Assembly (NCBI RefSeq): GCF_002105285.1
Contig: NZ_MUHR01000030.1
Location: 1-60,133, forward strand
DNA from: Planktotalea arctica
Lineage (GTDB): Bacteria; Pseudomonadota; Alphaproteobacteria; Rhodobacterales; Rhodobacteraceae
Direction: 5' to 3'
Length of the DNA: 60,133 nt
Shown: positions 18,209 to 26,383 of the stretch, piece after piece
Numbering within the stretch: position 1 is the first letter of the stretch
Layout: every line of letters begins with the position of its first letter
Made by a program: the position numbers and the translations under genes
The notes under the pieces: generated by a model
What the model was told of the DNA's origin: nothing
The model's input: the letters and a program-made list of their open reading frames with translations, nothing else
Database searches by the model: none

Positions 18209-18907
18209 ATGAAAACTTTACGTATGATGATGCTTACTCTGGCGGCCGTTTCGGTTTCCGCCTGCGCAGGCCCGCAAATGGCCAGCCGCAACGCCACACT
18301 TGCAGGGGTTGATGGTAACGCAGCCCTGAGCCAGCCCGTGACAGCCCTGCCTGCAAATCAATTGTCTCAAATGGATGGCGCGCAGATTTTCATCCCCGAC
18401 GTTGCAATCGCGAAGGTTTCAGTTGATGTGCCGCGCACGCTTTCGGTTTCGGAAAAAAATTCTTACTATCCCAAAGGCGATATCGTCTGGCGCGGTGACA
18501 TGTACGGCGATCGCTATGAACAGGTCGAAGCGATCCTGACCCGGAGCGCGCAAAATGCCGCCGGCAAGCTGCAAGGCTCGCGTCCTGTTCACATGCACAT
18601 TCAGGTCACGCGCTTTCATGGCCTGTCCGAAAAGGCGCGCTATTCGACGGGGGGGGTGCACAATATGAATTTTCTGGTGACGCTACTTGATCCGGTGAGC
18701 GGCGCGACGCTGCGTCCGGCGCGTGAAGTGGTTTCCAATCTCGATGCGCTGAAAGGGAGTGCTGCCCTTGAAGGGGAGCGGCGCGGCGAAACCCAGAAAA
18801 CCCGCGTCACGGCGTTTCTGGAACAGGTTTTGATGGCCGAGTTGACCCAGCCCGCGGGCTATCAGGATAACAACACCGGCTTTTTTGTCGCTTTGAATAA
18901 AAACTGA
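18209..18907 (+). CDS. Conserved lipoprotein of unknown function
   Basis: A 232-aa predicted lipoprotein: an N-terminal signal ending at VSVSAC (lipidated Cys about 19), then a soluble domain with IPDVAIAKVSVDVPRTLSVSE, WRGDMYGDRYEQVEAIL and VHMHIQVTRFHGLSEKARY. I know related proteins only as conserved hypotheticals of Rhodobacterales. It is preceded by a GGAGG RBS, diverges from edd, and precedes the methyltransferase gene by 62 nt. No function can be assigned. Confidence 0.75.
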   Translation: MKTLRMMMLTLAAVSVSACAGPQMASRNATLAGVDGNAALSQPVTALPANQLSQMDGAQIFIPDVAIAKVSVDVPRTLSVSEKNSYYPKGDIVWRGDMYGDRYEQVEAILTRSAQNAAGKLQGSRPVHMHIQVTRFHGLSEKARYSTGGVHNMNFLVTLLDPVSGATLRPAREVVSNLDALKGSAALEGERRGETQKTRVTAFLEQVLMAELTQPAGYQDNNTGFFVALNKN

Positions 18908-18969
18908 TCTTGGCGGTTGGATCAAAACTGATCCTTTCCAGAGCGCCATGAAATCGCTAAGGGGACGCT

Positions 18970-20169
18970 ATGACAATAGCGCCCCCTTTTCCCGTCCTTC
19001 GCCTTAAACCCAAAGCTAACGCCCGCGCGATCCGCCACGGTGCCCCTTGGGTTTATGATAATGAACTCGTCCTTGATCGGCGCAGTAAAAACCTGACACC
19101 CGGCACAATTGCCGTGCTGGAGGATGCCGAGCGTAGCCCGATGGGTTTGGTCGCAGTCAATCCGCTCTCGCGCATTACCGCGCGGATGATCGAGCGCGAT
19201 GTGAACGCTTTGATTGATCAAGCCTGGTTCGCCGCCAAAATCACCCGCGCGCTGGAACTGCGCGCGCGGCTGTTTGATCAACCTTATTATCGTCTGATCC
19301 ACGCAGAGGCTGATGGCCTTCCCGGATTGGTCGTGGATCGCTTTGGTGACACGCTCGTGGTGCAGCCGAATGCCGCTTGGCTAGAGTTGTTGCTGGAGCC
19401 GCTTGCGGCGGCTTTGGCGCAGGTCACGGGCTGCTTGAATATCCTGAAGAACGCGGCGGGGCGCACGCGCTCGCTTGAGGGCTTGGATGATGTGAATGCG
19501 GTTTTGCTTGGCGCAGCGCCGGGCGGGGCGCTGATGGTGCCGATGAACGGTGCATTTTACGCGGCGGATCTCACGGGCGGTCAAAAGACCGGGTTGTTCT
19601 ACGACCAACGCCCCAATCACGCTTTTGCCGCGCGCCTGAGCGAGGGCGCAGAGGTTCTGGATGTTTTCTCGCATGTGGGCGGGTTTGCTTTGGCGGCGCT
19701 TGCGGGCGGCGCGACATCCGCGCTTTGCGTGGATGGCTCTGCGCCTGCGTTGGAATTGGCCGTGGCGGGCGCTGAAAAATCAGGCTTTGCAGATAAGATG
19801 GTGACACGCAAAGGCGATGCCTTTGATGTGCTGGAGGCCTTGGCCGGCGAGGGCGCGCAATACGATGTTGTGATTTGCGATCCGCCTGCGTTTGCGCCGG
19901 GCAAAGCCAAGCTGGAAGTAGGCCTTCGCGCCTATGAGCGGCTTGCGAAATTGGCTGCACCTTTGGTGCGTGAGGGTGGATATCTAGTGCTGTGCTCGTG
20001 CTCGCATGCGGCGGACCTTGGTAAATTCCGCTTTGCCTGCACGCGTGGAATTGGCCGCGCAGAGCGGGCGGGATCGCTCATTCACACAGGGTTCGCTGGG
20101 CCGGATCATCCGCTGATGCCGCAACTGGCAGAAAGCGGATACCTGAAAGCGCTGTTCTACCGCCTGTGA
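18970..20169 (+). CDS. rlmI: RlmI-like class I SAM-dependent rRNA methyltransferase
   Basis: A 399-aa methyltransferase similar to RlmI/RlmK-type 23S rRNA m5C enzymes. The N-terminal PUA domain (about 1-75) is followed by a Rossmann domain with VLDVFSHVGGFALAAL (SAM motif I), ALCVDGSAPALELA (motif II) and the catalytic-region motif VVICDPPAFAPGK (about 305). A Cys pair in LVLCSCSHA is near residue 340. It overlaps the PIN-domain gene by 4 bp (GTGA), so the two are translationally coupled. The exact rRNA position is not certain. Confidence 0.85.
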   Translation: MTIAPPFPVLRLKPKANARAIRHGAPWVYDNELVLDRRSKNLTPGTIAVLEDAERSPMGLVAVNPLSRITARMIERDVNALIDQAWFAAKITRALELRARLFDQPYYRLIHAEADGLPGLVVDRFGDTLVVQPNAAWLELLLEPLAAALAQVTGCLNILKNAAGRTRSLEGLDDVNAVLLGAAPGGALMVPMNGAFYAADLTGGQKTGLFYDQRPNHAFAARLSEGAEVLDVFSHVGGFALAALAGGATSALCVDGSAPALELAVAGAEKSGFADKMVTRKGDAFDVLEALAGEGAQYDVVICDPPAFAPGKAKLEVGLRAYERLAKLAAPLVREGGYLVLCSCSHAADLGKFRFACTRGIGRAERAGSLIHTGFAGPDHPLMPQLAESGYLKALFYRL

Positions 20170-20711
20170 AACTGCTGCTGGATACATGCGTTTTGTATCC
20201 CACGGTGATGCGAGAGATGTTAATCGGGGCGGCGCGTGCTGGTGCGTTTGAGCCGCTCTGGTCTGCGCGCATCCTCGAGGAATGGCGGAGCGCCGTGCTT
20301 AAGCACGGCGAGTCCGCTGCGCTCGAGGTGATGGGCGAGAGCGCATTGCTGAACGCGGCCTTCCCGCGCGCGCTCGTGCGTTATGCGGAGGAGCATGAAG
20401 CGCGGTTCTGGTTGCCTGATCCATCGGACATACATGTGATCGCGGCGGCGGTGATTGGCGGTGCGGACGGGATTGTTACGATGAACAACAAGGATTTCCC
20501 AGCGGGTATTCTGGCCGAAGAAGCGCTGAGTCGGGTCAATCCTGACGCGCTGCTCTACGGGTTCTGGCAAGCTCAGCCGGAGATGATCGCACATGTGGCG
20601 CGCGGCGTTCTGGACAAGGCGAATGCGCTCTCGGGGCAGGGCTGGAGCATGAAGGATCTTATGAAAAAGGCGCGCATGCCGCGTCTGGGCAAAGCTCTGA
20701 TCGGCGCGTGA
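20166..20711 (+). CDS. PIN domain-containing protein
   Basis: A 181-aa protein with a PIN-type nuclease fold: LLLDTCVLYP with the first acidic residue at Asp6, EEWRSAV near 40, and DPSDIHVIAAAVIGGADGIVTMNNKDFP with acidic residues near 83-86 and 95-105. It starts with GTG overlapping the methyltransferase stop. Unlike VapC toxins it has no small antitoxin gene beside it and is longer, with an extra helical C-terminus. A link to RNA handling is suggested by the coupling to the rRNA methyltransferase, but this is inference. Confidence 0.82.
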   Translation: MKLLLDTCVLYPTVMREMLIGAARAGAFEPLWSARILEEWRSAVLKHGESAALEVMGESALLNAAFPRALVRYAEEHEARFWLPDPSDIHVIAAAVIGGADGIVTMNNKDFPAGILAEEALSRVNPDALLYGFWQAQPEMIAHVARGVLDKANALSGQGWSMKDLMKKARMPRLGKALIGA

Positions 20712-20738
20712 TCCGATTTTTCGAGAAAAATCGTGGGT

Positions 20739-21419
20739 CTAGCTCCAGCGCGCGTCCAGTTTTTCCAATGCCGCGATCCGCTCGTCGGTTTTGGGATGGC
20801 TGAGCAGCCAAGCGGGTGCGCGCCCCGATTGGCTTTTGGTCAGCGCATCAAGCTTGCGAAACAGCGAGATTTGCGGCGCTACGCCAATCCCGGCCTTGGT
20901 AAGTAGGGCCGCGGCATAAGCGTCTGCCTCATACTCATCAGAGCGCGACAGACGCGCTGCGAGCAACGACGTCAGCATATTGGCGATCCATGGGCCGACA
21001 CCCGGCACAAAGCGCCCGATCACCATCGCCAGCGCTGTGCGCAGCGCGTTCTGCCCGGAGAAATCAATCATACGGCGACGCGAATGGCCAAGGGCGACAT
21101 GGCCAAGCTCATGTGCGATTACGGAGGCGATTTCTTCGCCGCTCACCTCGCCCTGACGGAACTTCTGGTAAAATCCGCGCGTGATGAAAATCCGCCCGTC
21201 CGGCGCAGCGAGCCCGTTGACCGGATCGATCTCGTAGATATGCACCCGAACGCGCGGCAGATCGAGCGCGCGCGCCATTGCGTCCATGATCGGCTTTAGC
21301 GCCGGATCCGCCAACTCGCTTGATTTCGCATCAAGTTCTCGGCTCGTGCGCCACACGGAAAAGCGGTACATCGCAAGGCCATAGACGATGGCCAGAAGAA
21401 TGGGGGCGAATTTCAACAT
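20739..21419 (-). CDS. M48 family zinc metallopeptidase
   Basis: A 226-aa peptidase with one N-terminal membrane segment (about 2-18), the zinc motif HELGHVALGH (about 123-132) and the third ligand Glu in SRSDEYEADAYA (about 180). The motif SHPKTDERIAALE near the C-terminus is typical of this membrane-anchored HtpX/BepA-like family. The catalytic domain probably works at the membrane in protein quality control. It is convergent with the PIN gene. Confidence 0.88.
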   Translation of the reverse strand: MLKFAPILLAIVYGLAMYRFSVWRTSRELDAKSSELADPALKPIMDAMARALDLPRVRVHIYEIDPVNGLAAPDGRIFITRGFYQKFRQGEVSGEEIASVIAHELGHVALGHSRRRMIDFSGQNALRTALAMVIGRFVPGVGPWIANMLTSLLAARLSRSDEYEADAYAAALLTKAGIGVAPQISLFRKLDALTKSQSGRAPAWLLSHPKTDERIAALEKLDARWS

Positions 21420-21457
21420 GAGTTAGATATGTGTCGCCGCCCCCGTCTAGGCAAGCG

Positions 21458-21673
21458 TTATCCGAGGAAAATACCGACAATCACCATCATCAGACCCATG
21501 ACCGACAGCAGCAACGAGGCCAGATTGAGCGGTAACGCCTTTTTGACTTCGGCGCGCAACTCTTCATCGCCCAGCTTTGCGCGGCGCGCTGTGTTTACCT
21601 TGACGATACTTAAGAGCAACCCGATCACGCCCAAGCCGGAGATCGCAGCACCCATCCAAATCAAACTGTCCAT
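21458..21673 (-). CDS. Small two-helix membrane protein
   Basis: A 71-aa protein with two hydrophobic segments (about residues 5-24 and 49-69) separated by a charged loop containing ARRAKLGDEELRAEVKK. I chose the start at 21673 because GGAGGG precedes it and the longer frame adds an unrelated leader. It is a conserved hypothetical with no assignable function, lying just upstream of the M48 gene on the same strand. Confidence 0.7.
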   Translation of the reverse strand: MDSLIWMGAAISGLGVIGLLLSIVKVNTARRAKLGDEELRAEVKKALPLNLASLLLSVMGLMMVIVGIFLG

Positions 21674-21817
21674 AGCCGACCCTCCAATTGCTGGTCCATT
21701 GTGCAAAACATTCGCGCATCGCGTAACGTGCAAGCGCGCGGCTCGCAAGCCCTTGCACCGCGCATTGCGGGGCGCTAGGGGAGGGGCGATATATTTTCCA
21801 ATGATCGGAGTGCACCC

Positions 21818-22081
21818 ATGTCAGATGTAATCGGCGATACCAGCTACCGCGTGACCGCAGATGAATTGCGCCAATTTATCGAGCGCCTCGAGCGCCTCGA
21901 TCAGGAAAAAAAGGACCTTGCAGAGCAATCCAAGGAAGTGATGGCCGAAGCCAAAGGGCGCGGTTATGACACCAAGGTCATTCGCAAGGTTATTGCGCTG
22001 CGCAAGCGTGAACCCGATGATATCGCCGAAGAAGAGGCGGTTCTGGAAATGTACAAAGAAGCGCTCGGGATGCAGGGCTAG
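21818..22081 (+). CDS. gapR: GapR family nucleoid-associated protein (DUF2312)
   Basis: An 87-aa DNA-binding protein of the GapR family, which in Caulobacter binds overtwisted, AT-rich DNA and assists replication and cell-cycle progression. It has the coiled-coil ADELRQFIERLERLDQEKK and the DNA-contacting segment RGYDTKVIRKVIALRKR. Length matches the family. Preceded by a GGAG-type RBS; monocistronic and convergent with the next gene. Confidence 0.95.
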   Translation: MSDVIGDTSYRVTADELRQFIERLERLDQEKKDLAEQSKEVMAEAKGRGYDTKVIRKVIALRKREPDDIAEEEAVLEMYKEALGMQG

Positions 22082-22115
22082 GGCGCTTTGACGCGCTGGC
22101 CTATGGGCTGCAAAA

Positions 22116-22997
22116 TCAGGGGCTGAGCAATTCGACGCCGGGAATTCGGCTGATCTTGAAGATATCCTCGTCATACTGCTCGGTCATCTGATCGATCAGC
22201 GGCTCGGTCCAGCCTTGTAGATCTACCTCCTCCTCGACCATGTCATCCAGCGCAAATTTGTCCAGAAACACAGAAATCACGCGGCGCTTTTGCATTTCGC
22301 TCATGTCGGGATGGCTCTTGAGATAGCTCTCGAAGCGGGCCATGCCCTCTGCGCTCATGATTTCGGCCAGAAGATCGTAAGCGCCCTCGATCGGCTCGTT
22401 TGCGGCAAGGCCGGCGATCTCGCGCACCAATTCTCCCCAGATCAGCGGTGTATCTTCGTTGCACCAAACAGTGACCCGCACATTTGGCGCTTCTTGTCGG
22501 ATCGATGTGATTAGATCGGACCAGTAGATATCGCGCGGATCAGCGCCATCGAGAAATTCGGTGAACTGCGTATGCGGCGTCGCTGCAAACATGGCGGGCA
22601 AATGCGTGGCAGGGTTACGCAAGCCAATGAAAAGCTCGAGTTCATCTTCTGCGAACAGATTGCTCAGATAGCCAAGGCGTGTGCCGGCCATCGGATAGAT
22701 GCGGCCCTTGCTAAAGGCGATTTTCGGCACGCAGAAAAAGTTTTCACTGTGCAGAACAAGGCGATCCACTTCATTTGAATCCTGATCCATGATCGCATCA
22801 AGAAACGCCATGCGCGAATCTGGGCCCACTGGACGTTTGGAGAGCGCCTTGACCGTAGCGCTGAGCAATTGGCGGTAATGACGCGGACGCGGCAGCGCAA
22901 TGCCACGCTCTTGAAATGCCGCCCTGTTTCTGAAGAGTGTTTTCAAAAGCCGCCCCTCGTCCGTAGAGTGGGCACCCGCGTGAAGAATGATCTGCAT
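22116..22997 (-). CDS. Conserved hypothetical protein (sulfotransferase-like N-terminus)
   Basis: A 293-aa soluble protein. The opening MQIILHAGAHSTDEGRLLKT resembles the nucleotide-binding start of sulfotransferase-like proteins, and FIGLRNPATHLPAMF fits the later region of that fold, but the match is weak. I preferred the ATG at 22997, which has AGGCAGG upstream, over one 33 bp earlier. It is of a type seen as conserved hypothetical in Rhodobacterales. It lies between gapR and tRNA-Thr. No pathway can be assigned. Confidence 0.6.
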   Translation of the reverse strand: MQIILHAGAHSTDEGRLLKTLFRNRAAFQERGIALPRPRHYRQLLSATVKALSKRPVGPDSRMAFLDAIMDQDSNEVDRLVLHSENFFCVPKIAFSKGRIYPMAGTRLGYLSNLFAEDELELFIGLRNPATHLPAMFAATPHTQFTEFLDGADPRDIYWSDLITSIRQEAPNVRVTVWCNEDTPLIWGELVREIAGLAANEPIEGAYDLLAEIMSAEGMARFESYLKSHPDMSEMQKRRVISVFLDKFALDDMVEEEVDLQGWTEPLIDQMTEQYDEDIFKISRIPGVELLSP

Positions 22998-23243
22998 ACC
23001 TGCCTGCTGTTGGGATATTTGCCTGAGCATTCGACTATAAGCGCTTTTCGCGCCAGTTAAACCGATTTCGAAGCGAAGTTAGGACGTGGATGCTGGCTCT
23101 GGCTTTGAGCGCCATGAGGCGTTGTTCGCGCCTAATCCGGCCTGCAAGAACGGGCCGCGAAAAAGGGGCTTTGAAAATATTTCCGATTTTCTTCAAAAAC
23201 CCTCTTGCGAGCCCGCGCGTCTCTTTGTATTCCGCCTCGCAGT

Positions 23244-23319
23244 GCCCCTATAGCTCAGCTGGTAGAGCAATTGATTTGTAATCAATAGGTCCGCGGTTCG
23301 AGTCCGTGTGGGGGCACCA
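23244..23319 (+). tRNA. tRNA-Thr (anticodon TGT), island integration site
   Basis: A 76-nt cloverleaf: acceptor GCCCCTA pairs with TGGGGGC (one G-T), discriminator A and an encoded CCA. The anticodon stem ATTGA/TCAAT closes the loop TTTGTAA, giving anticodon TGT. The T-loop is TTCGAGT. The last 15 nt overlap an 18-bp repeat that recurs at 32502, so the gene served as the integration target and its 3' end was restored by the incoming element. Confidence 0.97.
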
Positions 23320-23322
23320 TTT
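23305..23322 (+). repeat. Left attachment site (18-bp direct repeat, tRNA-Thr end)
   Basis: CGTGTGGGGGCACCATTT, identical to 32502-32519. It covers the last part of the tRNA-Thr T-arm and acceptor stem, the CCA and three bases beyond. This is the standard core-site geometry for tRNA-targeting integrases. Confidence 0.93.
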
Positions 23323-23353
23323 TCCAATCCGATAAAGTCCAAAGACATCCGAA

Positions 23354-23375
23354 AAACCCTGTGTTATAAGGGTTT
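23354..23375 (+). terminator. Terminator-like hairpin after tRNA-Thr
   Basis: AAACCCT (23354-23360) and AGGGTTT (23369-23375) form a 7-bp perfect stem with an 8-nt loop. It lies 35 nt after tRNA-Thr, inside the island, and could end tRNA transcription. There is only a short T stretch, so its strength is uncertain. Confidence 0.45.
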
Positions 23376-23417
23376 CACGATAGCTCTTTGTCCGATGCTG
23401 TTTAGTGGCGTCCGATA

Positions 23418-23483
23418 CGATACCCCCAGATAGGGGGTGTTTTTGGGGGTATCGGGTTTGAAGCGAAAAAGTGATACCCCCAG
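23418..23483. repeat. GGGGGTAT repeats at the left island end (putative arm sites)
   Basis: CGATACCCCCA at 23418-23428 and its inverted copy TGGGGGTATCG at 23444-23454 flank a further AGGGGGTG at 23432-23439, and a direct copy GATACCCCCAG lies at 23473-23483. They sit between attL and the integrase start. Similar copies occur near attR, so they may be arm-type binding sites for the integrase or the AlpA-like protein. Confidence 0.55.
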
Positions 23484-23485
23484 CG

Positions 23486-24673
23486 ATGCCATTGTCAGAT
23501 ATTAAGGTTCGATCTCTTAAACCCCGCGATAAGGCTTACAAGGTCTCAGACTTTGAAGGCTTGTATGTCTTGGTGAAAGCCAACGGGTCGAAGCTGTGGC
23601 AATTCAAATACAGGCTTTATGGCAAAGAGAAGCTGCTTTCGATTGGCGTCTATCCAGATGTAAGCCTTGCCCAAGCGCGTAAAGTAAAAGACGAAGCGCG
23701 CGTTTTGGTTGCCGCTGGCAATGATCCAAGCGATGCCAAGCAAGAAGAAATGCGGATTAGACAAGCCGCCAAAGGTGAAACCTTTGAAAAGCTGGGGCAC
23801 GCCTTCTTGGCCAAGCAGCGCAAAGAGGGGAAGTCCAAGGCGACCTTGGATAAGACCGAATATCACCTAAAGCTGGCGAGCCGTGATATTGGCAAGAAAC
23901 CGATCACCGAAATCACCGCGCCGATGATTCTGAAGACATTGCGCAAGGTTGAGGCGAAAGGAAACTATGAGACTGCGCATCGCCTGCGCGCTAGAATTGG
24001 TTCAGTCTTTCGCTATGCTGTTGCAAGCGGGATAGCTGAAACAGACCCAACCTATGCGCTCAGGGATGCACTAATTCGCCCAACTCGCGTACATCGCGCC
24101 GCGATCACTGATCCCAAGGCACTGGGCCAGCTTATGCGCGAGATCGATGTGTTTGATGGCCAAGCAACAACGCGCATTGGTTTGCAGCTTTTGGCTTTGC
24201 TCGCTCAAAGGCCGGGGGAGATAAGAAATGCAAAATGGGAAGAGATAGATTTCGAATCCGCGATCTGGTCACTTCCAGCGGCTAAGATGAAGATGCGACG
24301 TGATCACTTGGTTCCGTTGCCGTCGCAAGCCTTGGAATTTCTTGAGGAGTTGAAAGAGATCACAGGGGAAGGTGCGTACCTTTTCCCAAGCCTACGTTCT
24401 TGGCATCGCCCTATGTCAGAGAACACGCTGAACGCCGCTTTGCGTCGTATGGGCTATTCTGGAGATGAAATGACAGCACACGGCTTTCGTGCAAGTTTTT
24501 CAACACTTGCAAATGAAAGCGGGCTTTGGAATCCAGATGCAATTGAAAGGGCGCTTGCACATGTAGAGAAGAACGAAGTGCGAAGGGCTTACGCACGAGG
24601 AGAGCATTGGGATGACCGTGTGAAGCTTGCTGATTGGTGGGCTGGATTTTTGGAAAACATAAGGGCAGGATAG
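23486..24673 (+). CDS. P4-type tyrosine integrase of the island
   Basis: A 395-aa integrase with the N-terminal DUF4102 arm-binding domain typical of tRNA-targeting island integrases (LSDIKVRSLKPRDKAYKVSD, then LWQFKYRLYGKEKLLSIGVYPDVSL). Catalytic residues are Arg in AQRPGEIR (about 242), HGFR (332-335), His in ALAHVEKN (359) and Tyr in RRAYARG (369). I took the ATG at 23486 because the family starts at this point; a GTG 15 bp upstream is in frame. It lies 167 bp from the tRNA-Thr end, its likely target. Confidence 0.94.
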   Translation: MPLSDIKVRSLKPRDKAYKVSDFEGLYVLVKANGSKLWQFKYRLYGKEKLLSIGVYPDVSLAQARKVKDEARVLVAAGNDPSDAKQEEMRIRQAAKGETFEKLGHAFLAKQRKEGKSKATLDKTEYHLKLASRDIGKKPITEITAPMILKTLRKVEAKGNYETAHRLRARIGSVFRYAVASGIAETDPTYALRDALIRPTRVHRAAITDPKALGQLMREIDVFDGQATTRIGLQLLALLAQRPGEIRNAKWEEIDFESAIWSLPAAKMKMRRDHLVPLPSQALEFLEELKEITGEGAYLFPSLRSWHRPMSENTLNAALRRMGYSGDEMTAHGFRASFSTLANESGLWNPDAIERALAHVEKNEVRRAYARGEHWDDRVKLADWWAGFLENIRAG

Positions 24674-24700
24674 TCGCATAGTGTACGTTGAGAGGTATCT

Positions 24701-25615
24701 ATGTCCGACAATTCTAACGGCTTTCGTGAAGAAACTATTGGCAAGTTAGTCGCAGCAAAGCTTAAAAAACTTGCGACTTGGGAAATGCCCGAGATCGGGC
24801 ATTGCATAGGTCCAGATGAACGGTCTGAATTCGAATTTTTTAGTAAGAGGCTTCAATTGTTGAAAGCCTCGTTGCGGGAACATTTAGCAGGGCTGGATGA
24901 TCAAGATTTAGCGAAATTGATCTGCGCTGCTGATACTGAACAAGTGTCAGCGTCGATTGAGGCATGGGAAACTCTGGAACTTGAGAGCCTCCGAAAGCTT
25001 TGGAAATATACTCCTCCCCCCATCAAAGCAGGTTTTGGTCATGAGCAGTTTCGAGCTGATTTTGAGCATTGGGGACAAACACCAAGTTACAGCTTGAACG
25101 AAGCCGTAACCCTTTCGCTGGGTGTAGAACCTGACAAAATAGATGATGATGAAATCGACGCTCTTCTGAGAGAAAAGCGAGAAACTTTATGGCCAGCATA
25201 TAAGTTTTTGCTTAAGCGGAGAGAACAGTTCACACGCTTCTTTCACTTTGGTGGTTTTGGCTACGCGCATATGACGGCGCGCGAATTAAACGCCATTTTT
25301 GATAAACTTGGCACAGACGTTCATCCAGAGTTCAAAGCGCAATTGGACTCTCGTTGGCCATCCGAGAAATCTAAACTGGTAATATCGCCAGATAATTTCT
25401 CATCCCAAGAAAAGCGCACATTGCTAAAGCTCTTAGCTGCGATGGCCTGTGAGCAATACAGCTTTGATCCTCATGCAAAGCGCAGTGAAGCTGTTTCTCG
25501 CATTCGCGATGATCTTGAGTTCATAGGAGAATCCATGGACACCAAAACCATCCGAAAATGGCTGCTGGAAGCGATGGAATTTGTGGACGACGAATATTGG
25601 AAAAAACAGAGTTAG
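24701..25615 (+). CDS. Unknown 304-aa protein of integrase-AlpA type islands
   Basis: A 304-aa soluble protein. Three parts can be seen: a charged helical N-terminus (1-110), a middle with PSYSLNEAVTLSLGVEPDKI (about 140-160), and a C-terminal helical domain with LLKLLAAMACEQYSFDP and MDTKTIRKWLLEAMEF (about 245-300). From memory, the last two resemble domains of unannotated proteins beside AlpA genes in other islands. The gene is AT-rich relative to the chromosome and has a GAGAGG RBS 28 bp after the integrase. A nucleic-acid-binding role is a guess. Confidence 0.7.
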   Translation: MSDNSNGFREETIGKLVAAKLKKLATWEMPEIGHCIGPDERSEFEFFSKRLQLLKASLREHLAGLDDQDLAKLICAADTEQVSASIEAWETLELESLRKLWKYTPPPIKAGFGHEQFRADFEHWGQTPSYSLNEAVTLSLGVEPDKIDDDEIDALLREKRETLWPAYKFLLKRREQFTRFFHFGGFGYAHMTARELNAIFDKLGTDVHPEFKAQLDSRWPSEKSKLVISPDNFSSQEKRTLLKLLAAMACEQYSFDPHAKRSEAVSRIRDDLEFIGESMDTKTIRKWLLEAMEFVDDEYWKKQS

Positions 25616-25706
25616 CGGATTCCTAAAGGAAAGTTGGGGATTCCAACAAGATTTCTCTTTATTTTAGCAGGCTTGGCTGAACGCAACCGCATTCAGGAGA
25701 ACTGCA

Positions 25707-25913
25707 ATGGACTTACCAAATTTCCCTCGAACAGGCTTTGTCCGCTTGTCACAAATACTCTCGCCCATAGGTCCGATACCCGTTGCTAAATCAACTTGGT
25801 GGCAAGGTGTTAAAGATGGGCGCTTCCCACAACCTCAAAAACTAGGCCCGCGTACGACCGTTTGGAAGGTCGAAGAGATCCGCGCTCTATATGAGGGTGA
25901 CCCCAATGGGTAA
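25707..25913 (+). CDS. AlpA-family DNA-binding regulator / excisionase-like protein
   Basis: A 68-aa winged-HTH protein: FVRLSQILSPIGPIPVAKSTWWQGVKDGRFP with the typical STWW turn, then KLGPRTTVWKVEEIRAL. AlpA-family proteins activate integrase expression or direct excision of P4-like islands. An AGGAG RBS lies 6 nt upstream. Its stop overlaps the start of the next gene (ATGGGTAA), so the two are translationally coupled. Confidence 0.85.
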   Translation: MDLPNFPRTGFVRLSQILSPIGPIPVAKSTWWQGVKDGRFPQPQKLGPRTTVWKVEEIRALYEGDPNG

Positions 25914-26331
25914 GCGCGCGAACCCGATGCGGATCAAGGCGGTGTTAGTCTACACGCCCGAAGAGGCTGCGAAAGCGCTTGGCAAGTCTACCGCAACAAT
26001 TCGTAATTGGATTAAGGACGGTTTGCCCGTGATGTCATCCCGCAAACCGATGCTGATTTCTGGCTTGGCTCTGCGCAAATATATTCAAGAGAAGAACAAA
26101 GCCGCAAAGCAACCATTGGAGCCTGATGAATTGACCTGTCTGTGTTGCAGGGCAGGGCGCAAGCCAGAGGGGATGCGCGTGAGCATGGTTCCTCTCACGA
26201 CCAAAACTTCGCTGCTAAGGGGAACGTGCGCGCGGTGCGGAGCGACTGCAACGCGCATCATCGCAACACGCGACATCCCTAAATTCGCTGAAACCTTCCA
26301 TCTCACGAAAAGCGCCAAGAGCGCAGCCTAA
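25906..26331 (+). CDS. Small HTH protein with a C-terminal zinc-ribbon-like module
   Basis: A 141-aa protein. Residues 15-62 are a MerR/excisionase-like HTH (YTPEEAAKALGKSTATIRNW, then GLPVMSSRKPMLISGLALRKYI). Residues 75-115 carry two cysteine knuckles, TCLCCRAGRK and GTCARCGA, with a 27-residue spacer, suggesting a zinc ribbon. It overlaps the AlpA gene and precedes a tyrosine recombinase by 52 nt, so it may be that recombinase's DNA-binding partner. The pairing is inference; no function is known to me. Confidence 0.72.
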   Translation: MGKRANPMRIKAVLVYTPEEAAKALGKSTATIRNWIKDGLPVMSSRKPMLISGLALRKYIQEKNKAAKQPLEPDELTCLCCRAGRKPEGMRVSMVPLTTKTSLLRGTCARCGATATRIIATRDIPKFAETFHLTKSAKSAA

Positions 26332-26383
26332 GAGACACCGTCTTTCTACGCCTAAACTAACACTTACAAAGGAACGTTAAGCC

